Source of the DNA: Schistosoma mansoni
Taxonomy: Eukaryota; Platyhelminthes; Trematoda; Strigeidida; Schistosomatidae
Assembly: GCF_000237925.1 (NCBI RefSeq)
Contig: NW_017386118.1
Coordinates: 1 to 64,000 of the forward strand
DNA: 64,000 bases
Direction: 5' to 3'
Both the position numbers and the translations under genes were made by a program. The notes beneath the pieces were generated by a model. That model worked only from the letters and a program-made list of their open reading frames with translations, was not told where the DNA came from and did no database searches. This document shows, in pieces, positions 24,969 to 36,679 of the stretch. The stretch's first letter is position 1; every line of letters begins with the position of its first letter.

Positions 24969-27900
24969 AACGTTTAGTCAAATCTTGATGATTACCTACA
25001 TGATGAGAATCGTTAATACTATTAATCAGTTGTCTAAAGAATGAAATGTATAATAAATCGATAACCAAGAGATATGTTTGTAAAAATGAATACTATCGTG
25101 TGAGAAACAAATATAAGTAATACAGTGTTTGACTCGTGGGAAAGGTAGAAGCGTCTTTGAAATGTACCATAATTTCAACATTGAGATCAAACGTTCTCAG
25201 TTACTATAATTCAGTAATTACTCTTGTGCCATCGTCACCTCAACTGTTCGAATCAACTGACAAATACATACTGAAAACAGTTAGAAAACGGTGGATCGAG
25301 CTTACTTATTGAAGCTACAGCGACAAGATGAATGAAAATTAAAGTGTTTAAAATTAAGTGAATTTAAATAAAGTAGATTGTATTATTGTGATATTCCTTA
25401 TTTCAACCGGTTCAACACACTTTATCAAAAAATAATAAGTAACTCAAAACACGTAAACAATAATGAACGTCGAATCTGCTTTAGTGATCTTCATTAAAGC
25501 AGGCTTTAGATCACTGGTTTAGTGAATTCTTCAATAGAGTTTCAGTGATTCCTTTATATTGCACTAAAACTTTAGTTCTATGGAAGATTGACATAAATGA
25601 AGGAGTGAAAATAAAATGATAAATAGTTTGTGGAAAGTAGTTGCCAAATCGACGTTGAATCGATTTCATCGTATAATGCTTGCATGAATGAGTACAAAAA
25701 CAACACAACATGTTTGCCGAATCAGCAAAGCTTAACACGTTTCAATTTTAGTAATAAAATTAACATATCGTGACCGTAAATTCAGTTGCATTAAGCGTCA
25801 TATAGTGAGGTTTGTTTGCAAATAAACAGCGAAAATAAAGTTTTATTTACCAAGTAGTATATGGTATTCCGTTTAATGTACAGTTCTTAGTTTTACGATG
25901 TACAAATTTTAGCTGTAAGACACTCATAATACGAAATGTTAAAAATTAAATTACAATTGCTATGACACAGGCCATTTAGAGTACCAACAACTTTATTGTT
26001 TGAATTTATTATCTAAAACACCGGATCTCATCTGAAACATACCAGAACAATACTCCCCATCTAGAGATCGGAAATTTGAATGAAAATAGCCATCAAACTA
26101 TTCAATCAAAAAAGGACTCGATACTTTGTATAAGAAACCGAAATGAAAATATTTACAGTTATTTTCTTGGATTAAGTAGACAAAACATTTTAATCGACAA
26201 ACAAAACTCTGTTACCTAATGACAGAGAATCTGGCAACTAAAATCATCATCACTATTTCCATGGCGGTACTGAAGTTGATATTGCATACATCTAAGTCTG
26301 ATTTATCTCTTAGTATAGGTGTAATTTTTATCTCAATAAGTGAACCACTCTCGTTGAGAGACGAACAAGTACCTTCATTGTGATAATAGTAAAAAAAACT
26401 AGCTGACAATGCTTGCTGGTATCTAATTCCAGTAGTTGATTTTAAAGTGAATTCTGTTTCAAGTTAAATTTCAACAAGTTACAAACCATTAGAATTCCAA
26501 CACCGACTCGCCTTATCGATTGTTATAGACTAAAATTCTACAAGACAGTATACTATCTAGATCTATTTCTAAGGGGCTGAGTGAAGCAATGGTATTTTAC
26601 CTTAATCCAATAACAGTAGAATAAGGTTTACTTTTCAATATAGTTGGACTTGGTCATACAGACAACTCGGTTTCATGAGCTTTGCTAAAGATGTATTTTA
26701 CTTCAGCTATAGCCTATTTTTCGTAACATGGAATGACTTTTTAATAAACTTGAAGTATGTGACTGTACTGTGAAATAATTACGAATCAATTTCTAATATG
26801 TATGATCATCTAATTGACTTACCACAACAAAGTTTCCCTATTGAAATATTTAGCTGTTAGTCATCATTAGTGTCACAATTATTCAAATCTGAGTGAAACT
26901 ATATGATCATGTATAAAGTAACAATTGGTTTTAAAATAACAGAGTACATACCATTATCGGTGTTTTCTGATTCAGAAAAGAAAAAAGAAATTATTTAAAT
27001 ATATGTAATTCAGGTCCTCAATTCTAGCGATTAAGAAGTAAACAGTGAACTAAGTTCTGTCAATAATTTACTTATTTCTTCAATATTTAAAGTTTTTCTG
27101 TCCCATATTTTCAACAATATGTAGTAGACTTTAGATTATATAACTGACTTTTTATATTCGGTAAATGAGTCTATTCTAGTGTAGTTTCGTTCTCTGAGCT
27201 AGGCGGTTTAGTAGTGAAGCTTTCATTGTTCGCCTGAACAAAATAACCAACACAAGCTTTGTCATGATCAAAAAGGATGAACTTGAAAACATCCACAGTT
27301 TGATCAACAATGTCTCCGATGATATAAAATCCACAATTGAAATTATTTCGAACAACAAAATACCACCCTCAGATGTATTGAATACCAGAACCTAAACAGG
27401 AAAACTGAAGACTAAAATATATCAAAAGTCAACTTATACAGATTGAATTCTCAATTACCGTAGCAACAACCAGATCACGGACAAAACCTACTGCGTACAA
27501 TTTTTATTTTAGAAGGCCAGAGCACATTGCACCACAACCCTAGCACGGAAAAATGAAAAGAATGTTGCTGACTTTCGCTCCTCTCAAATAATACGTGACG
27601 AAACCAGCCATTAGAATACCGACTTATATGACCTTGTTCCCGTGCTAAGCCAGTAACACCTCAAACACCACTAGCAGATTTGCGTCAACTTCGGAATCCT
27701 TTCTGGTCCTCAAAAAAGTAACTGCTCTCCCTGTCCTGTCCGTTAAGACCATTAAACAATGGTGGAGAAGATTTGTAGACTGAGTTTTGTTCTTTGAACC
27801 GGATGGTTTGGATGCAGAGCTTTCATTGTTCTTCTGAACAACATCATCACAAACCTCAGGTGGAAGCTGTTTTCAACTTATCGACCAATTAAGAAAAATC

Positions 27901-30900
27901 ATGGACAACTATGAGACGAAAAATCAGATCAGAAAGAGAGATAACCAAAATAATGATGTAGGCAATGAGAAGTTAAGGGTCAATAATAGGAAATCATGGT
28001 CGAGACCAACAGGACAAGCTGTTAGTCAGACGTGGAGAAATTCATATATTTTGCTTGTACTTGAAGTTTGTGCTCATAATAATGTTTAGAAAAGCAACGT
28101 TAGTTTCATGATCAAACCAGCCAGCTTAGAGAACGGAACTTCACTGAAATCATCCACTTGGCCTGCAAATCTCAAACACCACAAAGAGGAAATTTATCGT
28201 ATTGTATAACAGTATTATCATAAACTTCTATAAAAAATATGACTATTGACAAAAGACACAATTCAATGGTAACTGTGAACAAAATCATCGAGGATATGAT
28301 TTGCGAGTTTCTGAATTCTGGGAGTTGCTATATTTCTTTACTAACTTTTAAATGTGAATTGTATTTTGGAAGTAAGCCGAATTGTTTATAAATGTCACGG
28401 GTAGATTAAATTTAGTATCGATTCAAGTTGCAAACGATTTTATGTAGCCAACGAGTGTAGTTTGTGTACAGTGATTATCATTCAGTCATAGTGATGGTCA
28501 CACAAGGATTATTATATGATTCCGAATTTCAGAAATCCAACAAATTTGCTTAAATTTTATTGCACTAGTTAAAACGTTAGTGCTTATAGGTTATTTAAGT
28601 TAAAATAGCACATGGAGTGCCCTTTCCTTTTTTGCACTGAACACTACAAAACGCTCGCTATAATGGTTCTACAGAGTGCAAATAGTATTATTATTTGGTA
28701 AATTTTCCGGTTTCGTGATGATATGATGAACGGTAAGTGATACACACATTTCATTTTCTATTCATAAGAACAACTTTGAGTTTCTCAATCTATCAGATAT
28801 AACTATGCTTCTGGGATTTCATCTATTAAATTAAGGATTTAGATTAAAAAACAAACGTGAATGCATATACAAATGTAAAGGAACGGGACTGGACTAGACA
28901 GAGTCAATATGTACATGATGTCTATATCCGCTAAGCATAACGACATAAAACTGCCACTTATTCAGTTGATAACATTTTATTTCCATGATTATCGGAATCT
29001 AAGAAAAATTAGGGCGCTACTCAGTGTTGGCCATAGACTACTGAAAGATCGAGATCAATTCTCACTCCTGAGCCTGCAGCTAGCAGTTAATCTACAAACC
29101 ACTAAGTATCCACACAGTGGCTGCCGATGTCACTTATTTCAAGAATTCTTGAGAATTCACTCATTTCAATTGGTGGTATTTATCTAACGTCTGGGATGAC
29201 TGAGCACTTCTAGTCAAGGTTTTTGATTCTAGGAATATTCTACCAGAGACAGGCATTGTGAGAATCGTTGGATTCAACAACCTCTACAACTACATGCATC
29301 AACAACAGCTTGTTTCACGTGTACGCTAGTTACATTTTGTAATGTGTTTAGCTACGGTAATTGTCAGCACGTGTTCTACAAATATTTGCTGGGCGCTGGT
29401 TTGATGAGGTTCAACAAGCAGTGTACATATTTCTGTACACTTGCAGAGCTACATTATTTAAGGAGTATGAAACTATCTGCTTGACGGAACCGAGGATTAC
29501 TATTTCATTTATCATTTATGTGTGTTAACAAAAGTGACCGATGATAAGGCAAATATTATGACCTCCACAGGGCATACCTCGAAAACCCAGTGTAATGAAA
29601 TCCAATGGAAATAAACAAATGTGAATTATTTAGATCATGATAATTGGACTTTGAAAGTATATAGCTCCGTAACCATTTTTCAATTAGAGAATATTGCAAA
29701 CATTAAAAACCAAGAAGTTATCGATTTCGCCTCAATAAATTTATTCAATTTAAACAAAAAACATGATATAAATTAAACATACCACAACAATATGTTTCTG
29801 TGAAATGTGACAGATGAATTGAAAGTTCCAACTTGAATGTGTGAATGTAATAATTCGAAACATTGCATTATGATATTATGCTTAGTGTCATTCGTTTTTG
29901 TTGGATTTTATCTGCTTGTATAATAATATCTACTGATTAAGATGGCCTATTAAGGCTTATTCATAGATCAGACAAATGTTATCAGTCATTCCATCAAACG
30001 TGAGTAGAGCCTAATACGTGAGTACATCGGTCCAAGCGACTTATAACTTAGACGAAGTGTCATATCCACAAATGAAATCAAGAATCATGTGAAAAGTGCT
30101 GTGATCAGTCAGTTACATTCAGTAATTATTCGTTAGCAAGATATCAATCGTCTAAGTACATACACAGGTTTTAAGTGCGTTTTATTTCTTTTCTGTAGAT
30201 TAAATAAGTTGACAGTGTAAGCTGATAAGAACCTTTTTCATTCAAATTAAATTAAATTTAGTATGATTTAAACTAAAGTCTTGAATTAAGGGTCGAGAAT
30301 AAAATCAATAAGTGTCTAAATATTCCTGTCATGGTTTGTCATTTGTAGTTCACTTAATAGGAGTCTTTACATTCGTACAGACATCCTACCTGATCCATTG
30401 AAAAAACAGGAATTAACCAACTTCGAAACTTACCGTTGCATGTGATTGCTGTTTGAAAATATTTAAAGTTGATATTCATGTATTTTGTTCAAGTTATTTG
30501 ATTTTACATGTGCCTACCGCCAAAAATGGTGTAAACCTGATTGTTTCTTCTTAATGTCATATACACATATATCATATAGAATGAGTTATTTGTCAAGCGA
30601 CTAACTAAATAAGGATTCAAATAATTGATATTTAAGGAAGTGCAGTTCAAATAACATTGAATAACATAAATTAGTTAGGTATATATATATATCCATAATG
30701 TCTGAATAAGTATGAGTGCAACTGTGAATTTGTTTTTGAGGTAGATTATTTTGAACAACATCGAAATCTCATAACGGAAACATTGAGAATTCTGCCAACT
30801 TCTGTTTATCACAAATTAGCCAAGTATTATTCCTTTCTAGCTAACAACTTTCCAGTGTTGAATGAGAAGCATTTTAATTCAAGTGTGTTTTGTGTTTTAC

Positions 30901-31030
30901 ACACCTGGAAGAAACTGACATTAGGTATCAAAAATGTTAAAAAAATAACATATCTGCATTAGTTGACTGAATGACTTTTAAAACAAAACACTTTAAAAAC
31001 ACCATTGAAATAACTCACTCCAACCATCAC
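24969..31030 (-). CDS. Micro-exon gene C (partial), cysteine-rich, paralog of genes A and B
   Basis: Seven micro-exons were found, each between a good acceptor and donor: 31019-31030 (12 nt), 30434-30448 (15), 29783-29797 (15), 26952-26966 (15), 26823-26837 (15), 26043-26060 (18) and 24969-24995 (27). All are phase 1-1 and join without a stop. Decoded blocks in order: DGW, ITCN, TYCC, NTDN, KLCC, GEYCS, NHQDLTKR. They align one for one with genes A and B. The joined ends of the KLCC and GEYCS exons give CCDGEYCS. The signal-peptide exon, the 9-nt exon and exons after 24969 were not found, so the gene may be incomplete or a pseudogene. Penelope-type DNA fills the large intron between 29783 and 26966. 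No known family name can be given. Confidence 0.72.
27180..28170 (+). mobile_element. Penelope-like element remnant (reverse transcriptase end plus terminal repeats)
   Basis: A plus-strand frame at about 27275-27520, broken by a few stops, reads DVLNTRT, then TGKLKTKIYQKSTYTD and ILNYRSNN. This is the conserved region past the catalytic site of Penelope-type reverse transcriptases (LPFLDVL, then KVYRKPTHTD, then SNHP). It is flanked by terminal-repeat blocks at 27180-27240 and 27775-28170. The left block and the first part of the right block are in inverted orientation to those at 23.5 kb. The unit sits inside a large intron of gene C and is inactive. Confidence 0.68.
28180..29780. other. Intronic sequence of gene C, nothing recognised
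   Basis: Between the Penelope-like remnant and the 29783 micro-exon. A 92-codon open frame at 28909-29187 (+) has no domain and lies in a stretch with repeat-like composition, so it is not called. Confidence 0.4.
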
Positions 31031-31891
31031 CTGGTAATGGAAATGTATTGTTTTGTTTGAGTTCATAAAAGACTTTAAAAGTAAACTGGAAAAGAGTTGA
31101 ATGAATCCATATTACCACAGAAACAGGCACTTTACACCAAATGCCATGCATAACCTTTCACAAAGACGAGGATCTCAATAATTCACGTTTAGCTGAATGA
31201 AACAGATTCATCGAGAGTTTTAATATATGGTCATGGATTTAAGTCGTAAATATTGTCCCGTAAGTCCCATACTTTGGTTCGTTTTAAATTCCCATTGAAA
31301 CCGTAAATTATCAAATTTATGACACTGTCAGTTTATGGACATTTTCTGCTTTGTATGATAATGATTTCAGTTTCTTAAATTGGTAAGTGAAATGGTGTGA
31401 CTAGGTCAGAATATGAAATCTAGGCTCATATAGTTTGTGTTAAAAAATTTGGTTATTTATAGCCAACACTCCAAAATAAAATTGTTAATGTTATCAAGTG
31501 ACTATTAAGCAAAAGAATTTTAATGGCATTCTGAAATTTATTTCGCAACTGATTTGGAGTCTGAACTATGAACGTTTAGCCTTGATGCAAGGTAATTACG
31601 TGCAAATATACAAAACACAAAATTATACAAGTTCGTAAGTTATTGGTAGAAATAAATGTAAAACAGACTAATTGTTTTATTTGTTACTGTTAACTTGTGA
31701 CTGTCATATCTCATCGGCTAACAGTCCTGAGTTGACTGAGTTCATGCGATTCTTTTATGAAGTTCACTGATCTGAGGAAAAGCAAACTTGTAATCTCACA
31801 ACCAAAGATGCTTCTCAGCACTTGACATCCATAAACGTTCTCAAAATTAAGCGAAATAAATAACCAAAATTCACTCTGAAGAAGCAGCTTA

Positions 31892-32283
31892 AATTAAGTA
31901 ACGAAATGTTATAAATATAATTTTCCTACTCATTGGGATATAACAAAAATATGTTTCGAGGTAAGATGGTGGTTGGAGGTGGTCAACAGGAAACCCTGGA
32001 CCCGGGTTTCGTGCTACTTGGCACTCGTCAGCAAGGTATACCTGTAATCTTGAGGGAACTGATTCTCCCTGGCGGATTCGATCCCGTGTCACTCAGCTTC
32101 ACAGTCAGAGACGTTACCACTTCGTATTACCTCAATATATATAGTGCACGCAGTGTCGAGCCACCTAGTCTGGTGGCCGCATTGCAACTTGATCGATAGC
32201 ATTCGATCAGCACTAAGAATTAAGTAACGAAGTGTTATAAATACAATTTTTCTACTGATTGGGATATAACAAAAATATGTTTG
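31892..32283 (-). mobile_element. Second-family SINE flanked by 65-bp direct repeats
   Basis: The SINE occupies about 31957-32218. Minus-strand order is a tRNA-like head with box B GGGATCGAATCC (32074-32085), then a hammerhead-like core. Direct repeats of 65 bp (31892-31956 and 32219-32283), about 92% alike, flank it. They may be an unusually long target duplication or a local duplication. Confidence 0.65.
31981..32045 (-). ncRNA. Hammerhead ribozyme of the second SINE family
   Basis: CTGACGA (32031-32025), stem II GTGC/GCAC with a CAAGTA loop, then GAAAC (32010-32006), then a CCGGGTC stretch holding the expected cleavage GTC. Stem I can form between ACCTTG and CAGGG-type sequence only weakly. 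The core is complete; activity is inferred. Its sequence is distinct from the SMalpha hammerhead. Confidence 0.65.
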
Positions 32284-32345
32284 TTATTAACCCTCCACCA
32301 ATGCTCGATTTATTTGAAACTATTAAGTCCAACATTAGTATTAAG
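32240..32345 (+). repeat. Dispersed repeat end shared with 16.6 and 53.3 kb
   Basis: The stretch from GATTGGGATATAACAAAAAT to TTAAGTCCAAC occurs in diverged form at 16640-16720 and 53250-53345. Confidence 0.5.
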
Positions 32346-32349
32346 TTAA

Positions 32350-35300
32350 TTCGTTAACAAATATCTAAATAATTTATATTTCGGCATGGTTGATAAACGT
32401 CGTTCTTGTTTTCTGCATTTTATCTTTCTATTAATTTCAATCGTAGTCCACCTACTTCTTGTCACCATATTGTTCATCACTAGTCCCTTTTATTTGCATT
32501 TTATTTGAGCAGTTCCAGGAAAATATTGACCTGACTGTCTGTTTGCACATTTATGTATACACAGACACAGTGTTAGCAATAAGTGTTTATCACTGTACTA
32601 GACAGATGTGAATTTTTCAAAACGTTTTTAGCTGTATCACAACAGCGCTTCGGGATAAGAGAGTAAAGTTTTGAAGCACACAGTTTTTGCTAAAGAAATA
32701 AGGATTTGTTAAAGAGTAGCGCAACCCAACACCGATTCTAATAGTTGTATTATGGTTTAAAACTAACGATCGTTGTTGTGTTATTAGAATAATCTGTTGG
32801 TGGCTTCTGGTGCTTTTTAAATGGGCCACGTAATTCACCTTCTGAGTTTCAAATTCCGATATTTCAAAAAAAATATACGAAGTTTCATGTGTCGTTTGCA
32901 GTGCGGATTGCTTGTCGAAGGAAATAAGCTCTGAACATCATCAATGCCTGTAGAAAATGGCAATTAGTGGCGCCCTATCTGAATATCTAACATACCTGTT
33001 CCTTTCATCTAGATATATCGACAAGTTATCTGTTTTAGTTTTTTTTAACACATCATTATGTCTATTAATGGCATAATCTATTCAGGTGTATTTGAGAAAA
33101 TTTTACGACCTATCACTGTACAAGTTACAAAAAGTGAGGTCTGAGATATCATAGTGGCTGGCAATATGCATTGAAAAAAAACATTATTCAGAAGTGAATT
33201 CCTGAACTTCTAACATCTAAATGGTCATCAGTAGTTGCCAAGCTGGGCTGTATTCAATTCCTTCTAAGTCTAGACATGTATCGTAATTGTGATGTAACCA
33301 TAATTCAAGAATTCTGGTTAAATGGTTTACAATATGGTTTCTCAGTATCACTAGAAGGTTTCATTATTTTTCGTCAGGATCGGTCAAGAAATAAAACAAG
33401 AAAACTTGTTGAAATACTTTGTGCTAAAAATTCTATATTGTACCAAAAATATAATATTGAATAAAGCCATTATCAATAAAAAAATAATACTTAGATGATG
33501 ATTGAAAGCGAATTTTAGGCTGTCTATGCTTGGACAAATAATCCAAACTTTATGTCTCAACTAATCTACCATCTGAACTAAGACTGTTCGCTGCTCCTTG
33601 ATTGTGAGTATACGCAAACTCATGATCGAAAATAGAGGAAGTATGATAATTTTAGTTTAAATCATACCGTTCTAACTACAACATTTCATTAACTTACATT
33701 TTGAAAATACAACAAGCTGTATGAGACAGAAGATTGCCAAACAGTTTTTGACAGGTATTATCATATTGTTGTGTATAAACTAATCCAACTTCTTCGTTAC
33801 ACCATTTATATACTCTGTATTTAATGAGTCGAATGAGTGATAGAACATATGGTTTTTATGTGACTGTTTATTATTTCTTTTTAATCCGATTAATTATTTT
33901 GTACTTTAATCTATGTACATTTACACATTTGCATGTACTTCTATGTGGATTTGTCTACCTTTTTCTCCTTTTATTCATCAGTCTACAAAATACCTTCTTA
34001 ATGCATACATTAATCAACCCACTACACAACACTTTACATTCCAACCTTCTGTAAACTCTGTTTATGTACAAATGGCTAGCCTAATTACTTAACCTGATAT
34101 ATATATATATGTACAAAGCCATTTTACATCTCGTTATTAATTGATATTGAATACATAACAGGATCAGTCAAAGAAAATATATGGAATAATCTGAAGCTAA
34201 GTCCCAAAGTAGTCAGGAGTTCTTGAAAATCATAAAGCCTTGCATTCTCGGAGTAGCATTCTACAAATGAAAAAACTAGTCACGTGAACTTCTTCCAAGG
34301 TTGTAAGCTCAAGATTGAAGCATTCTTACAAAGCAAAAAAAACTTCCCATTTCTCAATAATACCAGTATTCACTATCTATATTTTTATTATATCTACTAA
34401 CTATAATATATTGTTTGTTAGTACTCTTGTTTCTAATGTATTTGTCAGAAAAACCAATACCTGATAATTATTCATCTTCGTATGTTTCTCTGGCAAATAA
34501 TGACTCTTTGTTTGTACCACTGGTGTTTTCAACAAAATAACTAACAGCTTGCTCAGTTAAAAAAAGGTGGAAAAGTTACAGAAATTTCTCTGCAAAATAA
34601 ACCTATGTATTATCTTCGTTCATATGACTCTTCAACGGCCGGAAAGCATTATATTTTGATTTATTTAATTACGTTTGTTAATTATAAACTGAATTTCTAC
34701 TTCATATATTTGCATGAATGGTTTGACAGAAACTGATCTTCGGGTATTCAGAAGACACTATATGTTCAACTGATATTTTCATGCAAGCTTATCCGCTGAC
34801 ATTTGAATGATTTCAATGTTTTCCCCGGCAGTCTTTTCTGGTTTTCTTTACTGTTATAATTAAAATCAACAACGTGAATCATAAAATGTGAGATATGTGA
34901 TAAATGCAAAATGCTGTCAAAGTGTGAAAATAATAACGGATTTTCATGTGTGTATAATTTAATTTAATTGTCAGCTGCGGTATTGAAGAAAAAAAGAAGT
35001 TCGTTTGTTGTTAAAGTCATGTTATTTGTTTTGCTTTTAAAATATGGCGTATCATTGACTTCCTGAACTTCTTGTTACTATGCATCAGTCTGTTTGAAAT
35101 AAGACCAATAAACAGGATGCTTGAGATGGTTGATTTTCTCGATTCAGTCGTTTTTTCAAAAGTTGATAAACAGAAAGTCATCAATGGATGAGCATTATAT
35201 AACTTTCATAAGTTGGTTTCCAGTAAGTTGTAAGAAAAGTTTAAGGTCTACTGAGTTTTCGATAACTACACTAATCAGGATGGAACATATGATAGAATAA

Positions 35301-36625
35301 GGAGAAAAAAGAATCTAAGTGATTAAAAATTGTCCCTTTGTGGTCACCACAGAACAATAATAGATGTAAATACGATAATGCAATGAGAAAGCGAAGGTTA
35401 TTAGAATTATGTGATATATTTGCGCAATGCATTTTGAATTAATCACACTAAGTAGCACGTAGCAAATGAAAATCGGTGTAGTCACATACCAGTAAGACGG
35501 ATTATGCTCTCCTGCTGCATATACATTGATGAAAAGACATAGTCTATCCGATAAATTCTAATCACATGGTTTATTATTAATTAAGATTTCATAAAAACCT
35601 AATCTCTGTACACGTGGTAATTCGAATCACTGAAGCGAAATATCTTGTTGTCACAATAACTTTTACGTAGAGGATTATTATTGTGTTTTGAGAAAACACA
35701 GACAATTTGGTCAAATGAAGAATCGTTGAGTAATAAATCTTCAATTAATTCCCAACTATTTCACTGTAGAATGAGGAAGTTTATAAAAAGGAGTGGAGTT
35801 TTAGAAAAAGAACTAGTTATTTTACGAGTGAAAATGAAGAATGGGTTGATAATGTTTTTATCTTCTAGTTATCGAGTAGCTTGCGTATGACATCCTTTAA
35901 ACTATTGTGTTTCAAAATCGGTGCATTCATAGTTAGGTAAAGAACTAATTGGATAGAATTTCATGGAAGTATATATCTGATTCCTGATCTTTCAGGAAGA
36001 AATGCAGTTGTTTACATTTAGTTAGAAAAAACCATCAAGAAAATTTACCATTTATTTCACATTGTCACATGGATATGAAAGTCTTAGGTATTCAACTCTA
36101 CGCATATATTCCATATGCTGTCTGTACGGGAAGGCATTCTTCTGTACTAAAATGTCAATATAGTTATTTAAGATTATTTTATTTGTATATCCATTCCAAA
36201 ACGCAATATATGAAAGCTTTTTGTCATTGTTCAATATGCTCAAGTTCTACTGTTTTTATATTTACATTAGGAAGAAAGGTGAATATAATCTCACAAATAA
36301 CTGTCTTTCTCAAAAGACTCTATACAGTTCCTATGAATAATGTGGAATTGTATGTTGTGTATGTATGTGGTGAGTGTGTTAATGTATAAAGCATGTATAT
36401 TGTAGATGAGTTTATTTAGCAATCATTCATATTTTAGTGATTATCACAGTATCTATGGAAAAATAGATCATTCATAAGATTAATAAAAACACAAAAAATT
36501 TTTCATAAATCCAAGTTTGTAGATCAGCACATATTATTATTATTATTCACATTAATTCGATTAATCAAAAATAAAGATTAAATAAGCACATTTAAGTCAC
36601 GCAGACATTCTGTATGCTGTGATAT
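32350..36625. other. Region between divergent genes C and A
   Basis: Apart from a LINE fragment at 33.2-33.5 kb nothing is recognised. The first exon and promoter of gene C should lie here if the gene is complete, but no signal-peptide exon with a donor in the right phase was found on the minus strand. Confidence 0.35.
33200..33490 (+). mobile_element. LINE endonuclease fragment joined to a LINE 3' tail
   Basis: The frame 33276-33464 reads DVTIIQEFWLNG and later GFIIFRQDRSRNK, the pattern around the catalytic Glu and the following block of LINE endonucleases (ETWL and RxDR). It runs directly into the TTGAATAAAGCCATT tail seen at 18.3 kb, so most of the element, including the reverse transcriptase, has been lost. 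Confidence 0.6.
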
Positions 36626-36630
36626 AAATG

Positions 36631-36638
36631 TATAAATA
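36631..36638 (+). promoter_or_regulatory. TATA box of micro-exon gene A
   Basis: TATAAATA lies 49 nt before the ATG at 36680. Transcription would begin near 36661, giving a 5' leader of only about 20 nt. Confidence 0.65.
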
Positions 36639-36679
36639 GAATAAGAACGATGAGAAACATTCATTGTTAGTACAACAAT

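Noticed and set aside
33824-34054. 76-codon hydrophobic open frame
   Set aside because: Phe/Leu/Ile-rich bias expected from T-rich sequence; no splice or promoter support.
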